64,000 nucleotides of DNA from Desmodesmus armatus. Lineage: Eukaryota > Chlorophyta > Chlorophyceae > Sphaeropleales > Scenedesmaceae. The DNA lies in NCBI GenBank assembly GCA_007449985.2, contig VIIQ02000070.1, forward strand, positions 314,501-378,500, in the 5' to 3' direction. Below are positions 47,101-60,008 of this stretch, in pieces. Every line of letters starts with the position of its first letter. Within the stretch, counting starts at the first letter, position 1. The notes under the pieces are model-generated. The model had not been told where the DNA came from, made no database searches, and saw nothing but the letters and a program-made list of their open reading frames with translations. The position numbers were made by a program, and so were the translations under genes.

Positions 47101-48460
47101 GTCCCCCCCATACACACCCCTCTGCTGACACACACCCGCCCACTGCCCCCCCCCCACACACACACACACACCGCCCCCACGCACTCAAGCTAGCGGCGTA
47201 CGCACACACATCCCTGCCCTCTGGCCCACAGCCTTCAACTTACCTCGCCTGGCAAACACTCCTGCCACGCGGTTGATCAGACCTGACTCATCTGCCACAA
47301 ACACGCTGATGATGTGCTTCTCCTCGCCCTCCTGCAGCGGCTGCTGCTCTGCAAGGTACACGTCATAGTCCTCCTGCGCATGGGGTTTAGGGTTAGGGTA
47401 CAGAACAGCAGCATGGAGGGCAGCAGCAATCAGGACAGCAGCATAACCACTGACGCGTGGTGGCTGCATGTGCTTGCATTTCCATAATGTCTCCTCCAAA
47501 AAGCAACAGAGCAGGATACACACAGGAAGAACTTGGATGCAACATGTACAGAGGCTGCTGATGTTGCCCAGTGAAGAGAGCATCACCACCCCTTTCTGTT
47601 ATCAAGAAAGCCTCTGCAGCAGCTACAGGGGGATACGCTCCCCCGACATTCAGCCTGCTGCTTGATGAAGCAGGCCGATGAAACCATGAATGCTCCAGCT
47701 TGCCCAAGACGATCCATTCGATGCCAAGGGCAGGACATGTTCTGGTGACAACATATCAAGGCTAGTAGAGTACAGAGTCTGGCCGCTGCTATGCTTTTGT
47801 AGCTGCAGATGCAGCTGTGGCTGAATGAAACATGTCCATCCTGTTGAAGTGAGCGGCGAGCCTTGCGGAGTGAGGCGTTTGCCATTGCTACGACTACCCT
47901 CCAACCCTGCAGGTGCTGCGGGCTATTGCTGTTGATCTCAAGCTGGTACTGCTGCAACTGTTTGTTGAGGAAGTGCAGATTTGATCGTACAGTAGGCTTG
48001 GATGGACCACAAAATCAACTGCTGGTGCAGCATGAATGGGGCTTGGCCCCTATGCCACTGTCTGGGGACCTGCAATGCTGGGCAACAAGGCTGGATAGCC
48101 TTGTCTGATCGCGTGTCTGACGATTCACACCATCAACAGAAACACAACGACAACGCCCACAGCCCCCACCCACCTTTTTGGCTCCTGGCTGGACCGCTGC
48201 TGCTGAGACCTACAGCAGCAGCAGGACAGACGTGATCACCTGATCATATGTGCAGCAGCTGGGTCGTGCCTAACAGGATCCCATATGGGAGTGTTGACAC
48301 CAACCTGGATACTCCGTTGCGAACGGCTGCTGCTGCTGGGTGCCAGCACCGGACTGACTGCTGCTGAGCGGCTGCGATGGTGGGTGCCCACCGGCACGTG
48401 CTGAGCTGTCCTGGTCGCGTTCAACTGCCCATGCGCACAAACGTTCCTGTTGAGAAGCAT
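41162..48460 (-). CDS. ilvH: Acetolactate synthase regulatory (small) subunit, two-repeat plastid form
   Basis: Regulates acetolactate synthase at the first shared step of valine/leucine/isoleucine synthesis in the plastid; plant forms bind feedback amino acids through ACT domains. Thirteen exons: 48460-48305, 48209-48174, 47373-47244, 46568-46483, 46083-46008, 45509-45364, 45053-44911, 43658-43534, 43047-42971, 42453-42331, 42125-42033, 41733-41581 and 41265-41162, about 482 residues. ATG 48460 opens a Ser/Arg-rich transit-like exon. Repeat 1 (residues ~84-245): [62 protein letters not shown]. Repeat 2 (~310-480): [57 protein letters not shown]. All junctions phase except exon 12, where one base is missing near 41634 (ggccgg for an expected GGCCCGG) before [15 protein letters not shown]. 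Four exons have extra edge copies. Confidence 0.95.
43363..43460 (-). repeat. ALS-SU exon 8 3' edge copy
   Basis: Encodes [17 protein letters not shown] before a gtaag donor. The real exon (43534-43658) has [18 protein letters not shown] before gtaagt. The copy sits in the next intron and differs at several residues, so it is older or less constrained than the copies at 44.4-44.8 kb. Confidence 0.85.
44020..45053 (-). repeat. ALS-SU exon 7 tandem array, period about 238 bp
   Basis: Exon 7's 3' part ([20 protein letters not shown] then RGPSQRKS, donor gtaagc) occurs at 44911-45000, 44674-44760 and 44431-44520, with the intervening intron text also repeated (gcgtgccaca, gcaacagtcaacctac). A fourth, intron-only degenerate unit lies near 44020-44110. 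Copies 2 and 3 are open, keep the donor, and differ from copy 1 by 5 silent/1 changing and 5 silent/2 changing codons (by eye). Copies 2 and 3 lack the FGVMEVC part of the exon. Confidence 0.92.
45480..45757 (-). repeat. ALS-SU exon 6 acceptor present three times
   Basis: The string atgcag|agcgtgagctgatg, reading into the ELMLIKL codons, occurs at 45493-45515 (used, full exon), 45600-45625 and 45733-45757. The third copy reads ELMPIKL. Each retains a usable AG. The extra copies are followed by non-coding cagcacagtacagtac text and have no downstream exon body. Confidence 0.88.
47009..47287 (-). repeat. ALS-SU exon 3 3' edge copy
   Basis: 47217-47287 (real: [13 protein letters not shown], donor gtaagt) and 47009-47079 (copy) match over about 70 bases, including intron text, with only a few differences. 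The coding part is identical except one silent change, and the copy's donor gtgagt is intact. Spacing 208 bases. Confidence 0.9.
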
Positions 48461-50489
48461 TGTTCAAGTGGTGATTGATCGACGATGGATGATGTTCACA
48501 GGTGATCAGATGTTCTCCGACACTAGTCTGAGGCTTGCACCCAATCCCAGCGGCTCCACAGCAGTGGAGACAGTGTAAGTCACGATCACGAATCAAACTG
48601 GTCTCGCCCATCGGCCTGAGACACCTGACCCATGGTCCCGGCAGTCAAACATGGTGACCAGCTGTGATGTGGTGATGAGAAGCAAAAGCCGTCCGGAACA
48701 TGTGCCCAGAGACGTTGACACACTCTGACCTTCATTCAGTTCTTGTAAACGGCGCTGCTAAACTATGTACACAACCAGCCAGTTGGGTGCCTGATGACCA
48801 GACACTGGACCACGCAGAGGAAGATATGCCCTGCTGCATCAACACGTGCCTCACATTCATTCTTATCAATGTGTCTCATGTAAGGCGTAGAGCTGTGCAT
48901 CAAATGCTATCAAACACATGCACGGGCGTGTGTTGGTTTGTGTGCGTCAGCAGGTGCACGCTGGTAAGCCTGCAGGCTGCACTTGTAGTCACGACTTTGC
49001 GCAAGCAAGCAAACCCGGATGAAAAACATTCTTGCCTATGTCAGATCACCTCGGCTATGCAGTGGGCGTCTAAACTAATCTTCAATATCTGCCAGCCTGT
49101 CATGTAGGGCACCTACCAGCAAGACGGCAGTGGCATTGGGGTGTGATCACCAGTGGCACCACGACGACACGGAGCATGTCGTCAGCCAAAACACCTTCAT
49201 GCTGTGCCAGGCTAGCTACAGCAGCCTCTATTGCATTGGTGTACGAACAAGTGAAGCTCTAAGGGCAGGTGCTTGCAACGAGCTGAGATCTCTAGAGCCA
49301 ATGCATGCCGCACCCAAACGCCAATGCATGCCACACCCAAACAAGTGACCATGCCGTGGCTTGTTGTCACCATGCACACAGCAGAGCCGACCACCCCGTC
49401 GCAGCCGCAATTGCGACACTAGTTATACCTTCTGTACTCTGTAGTTTACCTTCTGTACCTACATGTAGCACCCGTTGATACCCTTCCAAGCTATGCAAAC
49501 ATACCATATGGTCCATGATGGACCAGCACGTAAGAAGTAAAGTAAGTCAAAGGGGATGCAGGGGAGAGGGTGAGCGTGGTCACACATATGGGCAGCACCT
49601 CACAAGACTGCACAGCAGCTATCGTCACATACAGCCAGGGTGCGACATGCGCACCACGCTCAACCACCAGCATGTGAGTGTGGCAACCCAAACTCACAAG
49701 CACTGCATGTGTTGTGCCAATGTAAAGGGATATGTAAGGGCCTATGTATGCCGGCACCCAGTTTGTGCAGCTATCCCTCCGTCGTCACCTACAGTGTTTG
49801 TATGGCGCAGCGCAAGCCCAACAGCTGCCCATGACCCGCACATCCCCCGTGCAGCACAAACAGTATGCGCATCCACTGCTGTCATGTGACAGCATGGACA
49901 CATGTATAAAACCATAGGGTATGCGGTAAGGCACTTGCTTGAGAGACAAGTTCAATCTGTGAGGGTAAGAGAGTAAGGCACACTGTACAGTCAACATCAT
50001 AAAACACGACAGAGGACGTACCTCTGCCGCTAAGACGCAAGGGATCGTCCTGCTCACGGCAATCCTGCAGGACCCCAGCGCTTCACTGAACCTTGGTACC
50101 GTACCAAGGGCCCCCAAGAACACACATCTATCTCCAGGAAACCTGGCTGCATGCAGGCCACAGCCTCGCACACCCCCCCACCAGCGCAAACACAGACCGG
50201 ACCGCGACTCATGGCGGCGCCCGCCTGCCAGACAGAGTGTGCCAGCAAGCAGGGGAGAGAGGCACGCAACCAGCCCACCACTAAACAGTGTGGATTAGCG
50301 TTGGCCATGACCCTCGTCTGCGATGGCCTACTGACAACAGTTTCTTGCCGACACCACACGACAGCCGCAACATACCCTTGCAGCAGCCCCAGCAGGATGC
50401 TGCGCACAGCATCTGCACGGGGCATAAGCTGTACATCACCTCACCCTGAGGCAAGTCAAGCCCCCTCACATGCTGACACCGATGCTGCC
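48461..50489. other. Intergenic, nothing supported
   Basis: Short ORFs only, without recognisable domains. ccaatgcatgcc(g/a)cacccaaac repeats twice at 49298-49341. It separates the 5' end of the ALS-SU gene from the 3' end of the next minus-strand gene. Confidence 0.5.
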
Positions 50490-53400
50490 TTAGCCCGGGC
50501 AGCTTCCGCGTGTTGTGGACACAATGTTTGCCCAGGACTTGGGGGTCGGGCTGCCACCATATGTGCCCCTTACAGCACCTGTAGGCTCCTCGTCTGCAGC
50601 AGGCACTGCTGCTGGTTCTGCCACCGGTGCTCCAGTCCCAGCCGCTGCTGCATGGGAGTCTGCTGCAGTTTCATCAGAACTGCCCTGTGCTGCTGCTGCT
50701 CCAGACGATGCTTCTGCGGTGACAGCCGGCGACGCAGGAGGTGTCGCTCGCACTGCATCTGTGGAACCCTGGCCCTGCTGCTGCTGCTGTGAGGGTTGAG
50801 GGGTCGTGCTGGCTGTTGTCATCAGCAGCCCGCCCTTGGACACGCGCTCCAGCAGCTGCTGCATGTTGTCTGCATCCGACATGTCAGACATGTCCAAGCC
50901 GGACAGACCTGCCACTACCGATTCATCTGCTGCCATCGCTGGTGCTGGCGCTGCTGCACTCGTTGCCGCCCCTGGAGATGAAGGGGTGTGCTCAGGTGAT
51001 GCTGTTGGTGAGCCGTCATTGCTGCTGCTGCTGCTGCTGGCTGCTGGCAGTGGCCCGGGGGTGGCGGTGCTGAGTGTGGCGATTGTCTGCTGCAGCACAT
51101 CGCTTGACCTGCACCATCCAAAACCGCACGTGGTAGAGCAGCAACAAGGGTCGTGACAGGGTGCCACCATCATCTACACAGCTGGTGTGTCAGCGGTTCT
51201 TATCATTTTGGTGCTGCCCCTCAAACTCCGTGCACACCTGCTTCTTCACCTGGCGCTAGCTGCTGCATCAAGAAGGCACCATGGCTACTCCAGAGAAGCA
51301 GAACCTCTTTCACTTTCCTACACGACGTGCCCATCAATCACAGCCACTCACATGTTGAGGCGGCTGATGGTCTTGGCAAAGGTGCGGGCCACCCTGTCCG
51401 CCTTCTCTTCGGGCGACATGCTGCCCGCAGACTGCAGCAGCATCACCAGCTCCGCTGCAAGATCAACAGCCTCATCTGACTGCTGCTGCTGCTGCTGCTG
51501 CTGCGAAGCATTGGCATCATTTGCAGCGCCTGCAGCAATGGCCGCTGTGTCTGTGGCCACAGCTGCTGCTGCTGGACCACTGGGGCTGCTGCTGGCCGCG
51601 CAGGTAGAGGTGCCATCGCCTGCGTTGCTGCTGTTTGGTGTGCTGGCAAGCTGCTGTTGCTGCTGCTGCTGAGGCGCGGACAGACCCACATGGCTGCTGC
51701 TGGGGGTGCCCCAGACTGGCGTGCCGGCGTTGCTCCTGAGCAGGTGGGGGCTGGCAGCGCAGGGCCGCAGAAGCTGCATCACCAACCGCTCATTGGTCCC
51801 AGGCTGCATATTGGGAGCACTGCCTGAGGCTGCACCAGCTGCGTCTGCTCCTGTGGCTGTAGCAGTAGTCTGTACATGTGAGGGTGATGCACTTGTGCTG
51901 CTGCCGTTGCTGCTTGCGGTGGCGCTGCCATTGGGGCTGCTGTCCCCATCAGCAGAAGCTGACAGGAGCTGAGCAACAGCATCAACAGCAGGGCTGCTGC
52001 CACTGAGCATGGGTACTCCTACAGCAGGCCCTGGCGCCGCTGCTGGTGCAGCCACTTGCTGCCGCTGCTCGTGCTGCTGCTGAAGCTGCTGCCACTGGGC
52101 GACAGACAGAGTCACAGCCAGGGGCCCCTTGCCTGCCGCACCACCCTCCCCATCAGACACGCGCCCCGATGACAGCAGCTGCATCAGGTGCTGGCCCAGC
52201 GGTGTTGCGATGTCTACACAGGTAGGACCAGGGGAGCCCCCAGAGGTGCTGCGGCCGCGGCCGTACGTTAGGGCCAGCAGGCCTTTGCTGCGTGGGGACA
52301 GCACCAGCTCAAACGGGACCGACCGCGTGCCCTCGAGCAACACCTCCACCTTCTGTGTCACGACAGCCCTCGGGCAGCCATTGCAGCTCTCGGCCGCCAC
52401 CGCTGCGGCAGCACCCGAGGCTGCTTCTGGGACGCTGAGGACGCTGGAGCAGGCTGCGAGAGCCCCTGTGCCGTTGACGCTGGCGCTGCTGTGTGAGTCG
52501 ACCTGGATACAACCGGCCGCTGCCTCGCTGGTCAGCAGAACCACCACCTGGCTGTCTGCATGTCCTGTCAAGGTTGCCACCGCACTGGGGCCTGCATACT
52601 CACAGCCGCCCACCTGCTGCTGTTGCTGCAGCACAGGCGGCCCTGCGGTTGCTGGGTACGCACCCCCGCCGCTGCTGTGCCGCGCACGTGCGTTCAGCAG
52701 CTGCGCAGCACTGTACTGCTTGAAAGTCCCCGCCGGGGCAGTGAAGGGGCTCTGCTGATGCTGGCCGTGCATTGGTGTCTCAGGGCCCGCCACAAGGCTG
52801 CTGCCAAGTGCGGCCAGTGCGGCATCTGGACCCGCAAAACCTTCTGCAGATGCCCCTGGCAGGGCGCCAGCAGCCGATGTCTTGGTAGGGCTGCTGCAGC
52901 CTGAACGTGAGGCCCCAGCCCCCGAGCTGTCCCTGGAAGCGCTCTCCTTTGCCAGCCACCTCGCCTTCAGTTGCGCAAAGGTGGGAGAACCAGGCGGGCT
53001 CCCGCCGTGGCCGCCGCCGCTGCTGCCACGGTTGTGACGGCTGCTGTAGCCGCCGCCGCCGCCGCTGCTGCTGCTGCCACGGACTGCTGCCATGCCGCCG
53101 GCAGCTGCCAGGCTGTTGATCATGTCCTGCAGCTCTGGCGGCATTGCTGGGTTGCTTGTGGTGTCGTGCCCTGATGGCTCAGGCCCTGCAGAACAGAACA
53201 TACAATTACGACTGTTACGACAACATTGGTGCGCATATGTACTCCCGCAGTCTTCACAACTGGGGTGATTTGTGGCTGTGTGGGCGATGGGAATATTATT
53301 TGAAAAAGACTCGCAGCCACAACATGCACGCTACTGTGCATGATCTCTCTCAGCAGAGGCACAACACTTTGAAACATCCCAAGCCTACTCCGACCCGGCC

Positions 53401-56400
53401 CTACTCTGCATCATCATACCCGCATGGTACATGCCAGCATGCGAGGGGTCGCAAGCCTGCAGGCATGCCCCATTACATGCATTTCCCACCCCAAACACAC
53501 CTGCTTGCTTCGCTCACTGCCAGCGCTGTTGCTCAGCCTCTGCTGGTACTTCTGGCTGTAGCTGCTGGGCCGCTTCACCGTCTCGATAGCGGGAGGAGGG
53601 CTCCTGGCATCTGCAGCAGTGTAGAAGTAGGCAGGGACGGTCTGCAGGCCAGCCGCCCGCAGCTGCTGCGCCACTTTGTCCCCAGCACAGCCCCAGTGCT
53701 GTGCAAGGTCCTGCAGCGTGGCATCTGGGCTACTGCTGCTGTTGCTGCAATCCTTGCCGGCAGCACCCCCTGGGCTGACATACCCCTTGGGGCTAGGGTT
53801 GTGTGGGTCATGCGTACCCTGCTGCTGCTGCTGGCTGCGGGACAAGGGGGAGCTGGCCACCGGCTTGTGTGCAAGGGGGCTGCCGCCGACTGAGGGCTTT
53901 GCGCCATGAGCATGGATACCAGCTGCTGAGTCATCACGCATGGGGCTCAGCCCCGGCTTCGCAAAGGGAGAAATTTTGCCGTCACCGCTGCCGCCCAAGC
54001 TGCCCATCATCGGCGTCCCAGGCGCCATGCCGCCGCTGCTGCTGCCGCGCACGGCTGCTACCGCCGCTGACTGGGGAGCTGTGCCGTTGGCGCTGACGCG
54101 GGACCTGCCCTCCTCCAGCCCTTGCTGGGCCTGTACTGGGGTTAGCTTCAGTGCTGCCAGCAGCAGCTGAGGCTCTAGGACCTCCTTCAGACTGCTGTGT
54201 GCTGCCTGGGCTTTCCCTGACACCTCGGCAGCTGCAGGCGCTCCTGTGGTGGGGCTTGCTGACACAGCTGCCTCATGCGCAGAAGCCTTCTCCAGCTGCT
54301 GGCCAGCCGTCAGGCGGATCACAATCGAGCCATCGCCAGCACCCACACCTACACTGTCACCATTGCAGGGCTCCTCTGCTTCCTCTGTTTCACTGCTGTT
54401 GCGGCAACTGGCTGCCGCCGAGCTCACTGGCAGGCCTAGTGCAGGCATGTCGGCAGGCATGCCCAGCACTATGTCAGACGCCAGCGCTGACACGCCTGCT
54501 GACGCCTGCTTGCTGCCGCCCTTGCTGTCTGCATTGCTGCGGCGGTAGTCATCCCTGGAAGCTCCCTCCCACTCCTCCCCTGCCTTTTCCTGCTGCTGTT
54601 CGATTGAGTCTGCATACACTGTCACAGACTCGAGCCCAAGGTGTGGCGAGTGGCGGCCCCTAGGGCTGTCGACACCAGTCGGGATGGATGCTGTGCTGCT
54701 GTGGCCGTAGTGCCGGGTGGAGGCTGGTGGTGCTGCTGCCACCCCGCCCAGCAGGTCCATCACTGACTCCACCTTCTGCTGTGCTGTGGGTCCCGCCATC
54801 ATGATGACATTGGCCGGGGGCAGCGCGTCCTGCAGCATGCGCATGGCGTCAGGGCTGGGGCTGTTGCGGCGAGGGCTGTTGCGGCGCGGGCTGCAGGGAC
54901 ACAGACACAACACAATCAATTGGCGTGAGTGTTGTTGTGATGCTGACAGGTCAGAGACCGCGGTTGCACAGCGCACGGCACACGCATGCAAATGTTCCTG
55001 ACAGGCTGTGTCTGCCGTCAGCACAGTGTACGATTGCACAACTGTGTGCCTGTCTGCACATTCACGAAGGGTTCAAAGGTTGGCTGCGGTTGTATCCATC
55101 CAATGATATGCACAAGCTTCCACAAACCCTACAACCAAGGTATGCAGCAATCACATGGGCAGGGGTGGGTGGGGGAGCCAATGCCTCACCACTGAATCAC
55201 GCCAAACACCACTGTCCCAGGAGGTGCCCAGTCACTGGCCCTGGGCACCTCCTGCTGGTAGTGGTCTGGGCACTGAGTGCCCATCTTTAATGCATGCAGG
55301 CCTCTGGGTTGTGGTCAAGGCACTGAGTGCCCAGCATTGATGGATGCACACCTGCTGGGTGGTGGTCTGGGCATATATTGCCCAGCTTTGATGGATACAC
55401 ACCTGCTGGGTGGTGGTCTGGGCATTTATTGCCCTGACAACCCGCCAGCAGCTGTGCATCCATCAATGCTGGGCACTCAGTGCCCTGGCCACTACTCAGC
55501 AGGTCTGCATCCATCAAAGCTTGCAGTCACAACCAACACCAATACGGCCGCCACCACCACCACCACCACCGCCACGACCAGCCATCAACCTGCCCGTTGC
55601 ACCGCCCTACCCACCAGCCATCATCTGACGACAGTACCGTCCACTGGCCACCATGCCCCCCCCCCCCCCCAGCAATGCCATCACCACCCATTCAGTGCAA
55701 CTTGGGCTGGTCGCTGCTGAGCCCAGCAGGCAGCTCACCTAGTGGCAGCCGCATCAGGCTTGGTCGTCCAGGGCCGGGATGGGTCAGGTGCCACAGCGTA
55801 GTTGGCCAGAGCAAGCTGCCTGCTGAGGGGGTTGATCGTGGGCATGAAAGAGTAACCCTCGCCCTCGTGCTCACACTTGTCCAGAGCCTTGGCAAACACC
55901 TGCAGTGGCAGACACGTGCATGGGCATGCATCAGCGCGCGTACGTGCAGGACACGGGCTATGCCGTCGTTATGCCTCCTGTGCCATGCCTTCCCTACATC
56001 TGCTTGAAACCTGTGAAGTTGGTGCGGCGAGCGCCAGTGTGGTAAACAAGTCTGCAGCCGTGTTTGCCAAGCAAGGCCAGTATGTGACATTGCAGTGATG
56101 GAGTCCACACAGCGCATTACGCAGAGCTGGTTCATACAGATGCTGCCCCTGTTGGTGTGCTGGTAGTGTGCTGTGCTGTGCTGAGTGGACCAAGCCATAC
56201 ACAAGTGAATATGCTGTGCTGGTCAGGCAATTCCAGTTGTGAGGTGCTCACCGTCAACTTCCTGCGCGCATCCCATGCATGCAGCTGCTGCACCGAGCGC
56301 TGCAAATTGCGGCTGGAGGGGTTGATCTGCGGGTGGACTGCGGAAGACACAAAGACCATGGCGAACGACAGAAGAGTCAGCACGCTGTTGCCCATAAATC

Positions 56401-59141
56401 TACGAGCAAGCTGTGCAGGGCAAACATATGCCATCAGCTACTACGCAAAGGGGCTGCAGCACATGCTGCCGTCATGCTTGCCTGGCACAAGGGGCTTCCT
56501 GCAGACTGCATCGATACGCCTTGCGCAACAGACACACTCTCACACATGCTGATGCCCATGACACGAAGCCACTCACAGGTGCACTCAGTGAGGTCGTCCT
56601 CATCAGACCGCCTCTTGCTGGCTGCCAGCTCAGCACGCTTTGCGAGCAGCCTGTCCTGCCGCCTGTAGAAGTCTGGGTTGAGCGGGGCCGCAGCCGCCAG
56701 CCTGTCTGCAGGGCCAGGACTTGTGCTGGCGCTGCGGGGGCCTGCTGTGAGGCTGCTGCGCTCGGCGCCGCCTGCGTGCCTGACCTTGCCGGCCGTGTAC
56801 TGATGCAGCCGTGTGGTGACCCTGCGAGGCAGCAGCAGTGGCACCATGCAGCATGCAGCACAACGCCTGGGTCCCCACACATGCATGCATCACCTCCTGG
56901 TGGTGTCAAACGTGCTGACCTCATTAGGGTCAGCTGGCTGATACCTGCTGGAAAAAGTACCTTCATCTTTGACGGGAGAAATGGGCAGCAATGCATTGCC
57001 GATGGCTGCAGTGTCATTGTGAATCAGCAGAACGGCTGCTGAAGCTCACCTGTCCCACTCGTCATCTGTCAGGCGCATGGGCAGCTGTGCATCAGGAGAC
57101 CTTGCAGATGACTAGGCGCAGCAAGAAAGGTGCAGCAAGCAACAGCAGGAGGGGTACACAAAGTTGGAGAATAAATTATACACACACCACAGCTTGTGGT
57201 GTTGCAGCCAGCACATGGCATCACTGCTGAGCAAGCAACAGGGCAAAGGGCGACTAGTGCAGATAGGGCACAGGACGACACTGTCACAAGTCCTGCGCTG
57301 CCAAAGCTGTTCAGTATGCCGCCAACTGCCTGTGCGGTAGCCACAGCATGTCATGCCGCACATACATACCTTCCTGGCACTGGGGCTGCTGAAGGCAGCA
57401 CTTGACCTGCTGGATCCAGCACTGATGTGCCGGCTGCGCTCCCGCTGCCAGGACGACACTGCTGCCTGCTGCTGCTGCTGGCTGCCAAGGATGGACTCGC
57501 GTCCTGCGGCTGCAGCTACTGCTGCACGTGTCGGTGATCCATGCATGCGCTCAATGTGCCGGCGGGCTGCTGCCTCCTCCCTGGGAGCACTCCTGCTGCG
57601 GTACAGTGCCTGCTGAGCACAACGAAGCACATCACAGCACAGCATGTTGAGGAGTGGGTCAGCACAGACAGCTTTGCTGTCCCAGAAGGGGTGCGCACCA
57701 GCACGAACTTTGAGGATACTAGCATCTGCAGATGTATGCAGCGGTTTCTGCATGGATGTAGAAGTTCAAAAGCCTCAGTGCAATTGCTAGTACCACCACA
57801 AGGGTGCTTGCTGATTTGAAAAGTGGAATCCAGCACCAACAGGCATCACGAACCACGGGCCCTAGCCGTGCTGAGGCAGCATGCCCTGTGTGCTGAGCCT
57901 AACTTGTCCCACTGAAGCAGCTATGTCCTCTGTACCTTTGATCGTGAGGAGCTCCTGTCCTGCAGGCCGCCCATCCTGCCGCGTGGCCCCTGCATGCCTG
58001 CCTCCCCAACAGTTGCCATCTCCCTGAACATCCTGCTGCCGGCTGCTGCAGAGCACCAAGGGTGAGCAGCGCCATGCTGCTCTGCTGACAAGCTGAAGTG
58101 GCTGCTGTGCTGCTCAGATGCAGGAAACTTGGACCTGCTGTGCTGCGGCGGGCTGCGCTGTGCTGAGCTCTGCTGCAGGTAGTGAAGCTTGGATCTGTAG
58201 TCAGGTGGTGAGGGCACCCCAAAGCCTGACGTGCGTGCAGCACTCTGCATGCGGCCTGTGCTGGAGGGGCGCTGACGCCTGGCAGTGGTGCTGCTGCTTG
58301 TTGCGCTGACCGTGCTGACACGCCTGGATGACGCATCCATGCTCGTCCGCATGCTGCTGCCTTCAGTACCGCCAGCACTGCTGGGGTAAGATGCTGCGCC
58401 CTTGACCCTGGGGTTCCATGCAAGGGCCCTGTCCAACAGCTCCTTGTAGCTGAGCTGCCTGCTGCTGCCTGCAGGGTACCCTGCTCCTCCATCACTGCTT
58501 TCCAAACTGGTTGAGCCACCACTGGCACCTGACAGCACAGCAGGCGCTGTCCGCAGCATACCAGCCCTTTCCACCTCTTCTTGCAGCTGGCGCAGCTCCT
58601 GCTGCAGCTCTGGTATTGGGGTGCGCTCTCCTGCAGCCGCTTGAGGCTGCCTTGGAGAGCTCAGCTGTGCTGGCATGCCCTGGGCTGCATGGGCGGGGCT
58701 CCCGCCCACCGCTGCTGCTGTGCTGGACCGCGCGGGACTGCTGTGTCCTGCAGCAGCTGCTACTGGTGCTGGGATCTGCAGCTGGCTGTGTGGTGCTGTG
58801 CTGGCCTCGTCCTCATCCAGGACCTCTGGCAGCTTGCCGATGGGGTTAAGCAGCTGGTAGTCATCGTAACCTGGTGCCTCGGACTCTGTACGCCTGTGGC
58901 TGAGCCGCAGGATGGGCAGCCCTGGCTCTGCCTCGCCCGCCTGTGCTGCTGCTTCTGCCCTAAGGTTTAGCTGCTGCTCCAGCGGCCCTCCTGCTGCTGT
59001 GGGGGAATCAGAACTCAACTCTGCGCTGTTCACTATGTTGTCCATGTCACGCTTGAGGTCAGAAAAGATCCTGGTCACTGCATGGGTGATGCTGTCCTGC
59101 TGGCTTGGTGGTGGTGCAGGTGTGGTGACTGGGGTACTCAT
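50490..59141 (-). CDS. Large Ser/Ala/Gln-rich protein with FxPxINPxSR motifs
   Basis: Family not recognised. ATG 59141 opens a 402-codon exon (59141-57936) with a helical start (SITHAVTRIFSDLKRDMDNI). Exons 57609-57370, about 57100-57050, 56944-56894, 56821-56577, 56337-56252, 55899-55739, 54890-53501, about 53190-51352 and 51108-50490 follow. Most junctions phase; those at 57370/57100 and 53501/53190 are off by one base and remain open. Spliced parts read ECTFHPQINPSSRNL and GYSFMPTINPLSRQL, two copies of an F-x-P-x-I-N-P-x-S-R motif of the kind found in protist cilia and coiled-coil proteins. The long exons are disordered, rich in Ser-Pro sites (SPRRNSPRRNSPSPDAMRM), with islands such as DATLQDLAQHWGCAGDKVAQ and, at the C-terminus, PKSWANIVSTTRGSCPG. 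A phospho-regulated cytoskeletal or RNA-related scaffold is a guess. Confidence 0.72.
55218..55520. repeat. Palindromic minisatellite in an intron
   Basis: Units of about 50 bases read tggtctgggcactgagtgcc then cagcattgatggatgcacacctgctgggtg, with a perfect palindrome gggcactgagtgccc at the centre. Three direct units (from about 55253, 55310 and 55360) are followed by two units in inverted orientation (55447-55515). A 35-base palindrome with 13-base arms (aggaggtgcccag / ctgggcacctcct) starts at 55218. It lies in the long intron 54891-55738. Confidence 0.85.
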
Positions 59142-60008
59142 GGCACGCTGCTGCGCCCATCAGCGATGGGTTTGATGTCTCACAAAGCTACTGCAGCGTA
59201 CAACGGATATGGATGCTGCTATACACTGCATGGAGGACTCCTGTGCAGTCACAAGAGGGCAGCAGCAGCACAATGGATCTCACGGTCCTTGCCTGAACGT
59301 GTACAGATGATTCAAATACTTCAGACCTTCAACAAGTTTCTATGAAGGGCCTGGAAAGCATTACTCGGCATGCGACAAAGAAAAGGGTAGGCCCGGCAGT
59401 ACATGGTTTTGGCTGAATAGCGAGGCTGCATATTCAATACTCTAGAGTTTCACCTTGATGGCCTTTGTTTCTTCATGCCTGCCTTTCCCCTGCTCACGCC
59501 ATCCAGACAGGCGAAATGCTGCAGTGTTGCGAACTCTCGCGATGTGCGAGGATAAGAACAGTTAGGGTTACTTTGGTATGAAGGTTGTATTGTTCTGGAC
59601 AGGGTAAGGCGCCTGGGAGGTTTGTGGATGGCAGTGTGGTCCGGCAGAAGGCTGACAGTGTCGAAGCAGTCGCCACAGGGCTCCTATCGAACATGCCCGA
59701 TGGATGATGACGTGATGATAAAGCACAGCTTCCTCAAGAGGCGCATTGGGGATGAACTTCATCCATGGGCAGTACCATGAACATCCGCATGCACTCGCCC
59801 GAAACGTCAATGGGGTCTTGGGTACCTTCTTTGTCCCTCAACAAGCCGTAAAAATACAGTAGGACAGCACAATGTGGAGCCACATACACTTCCTGGAAAC
59901 CACACAAGTACTGTAGCCTGCAGCGCGCCTGTGAGGTGCTCCGCCCACTGGTGGCACCTACAACCCACGCGACGCCACACCAGGTCCGTACAGTCCCTCA
60001 CAGCTGCC
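59142..60008. other. Promoter / intergenic
   Basis: Contains the upstream region of the large minus gene starting at 59141 and the 3' flank of the Dus1 gene. No coding or repeat seen. Confidence 0.5.

Noticed and set aside
48236..48304. Extension of the first ALS-SU exon past 48305
   Set aside because: The donor gttggt at 48304 and the in-phase short exon 48209-48174 give a better chain into [10 protein letters not shown].
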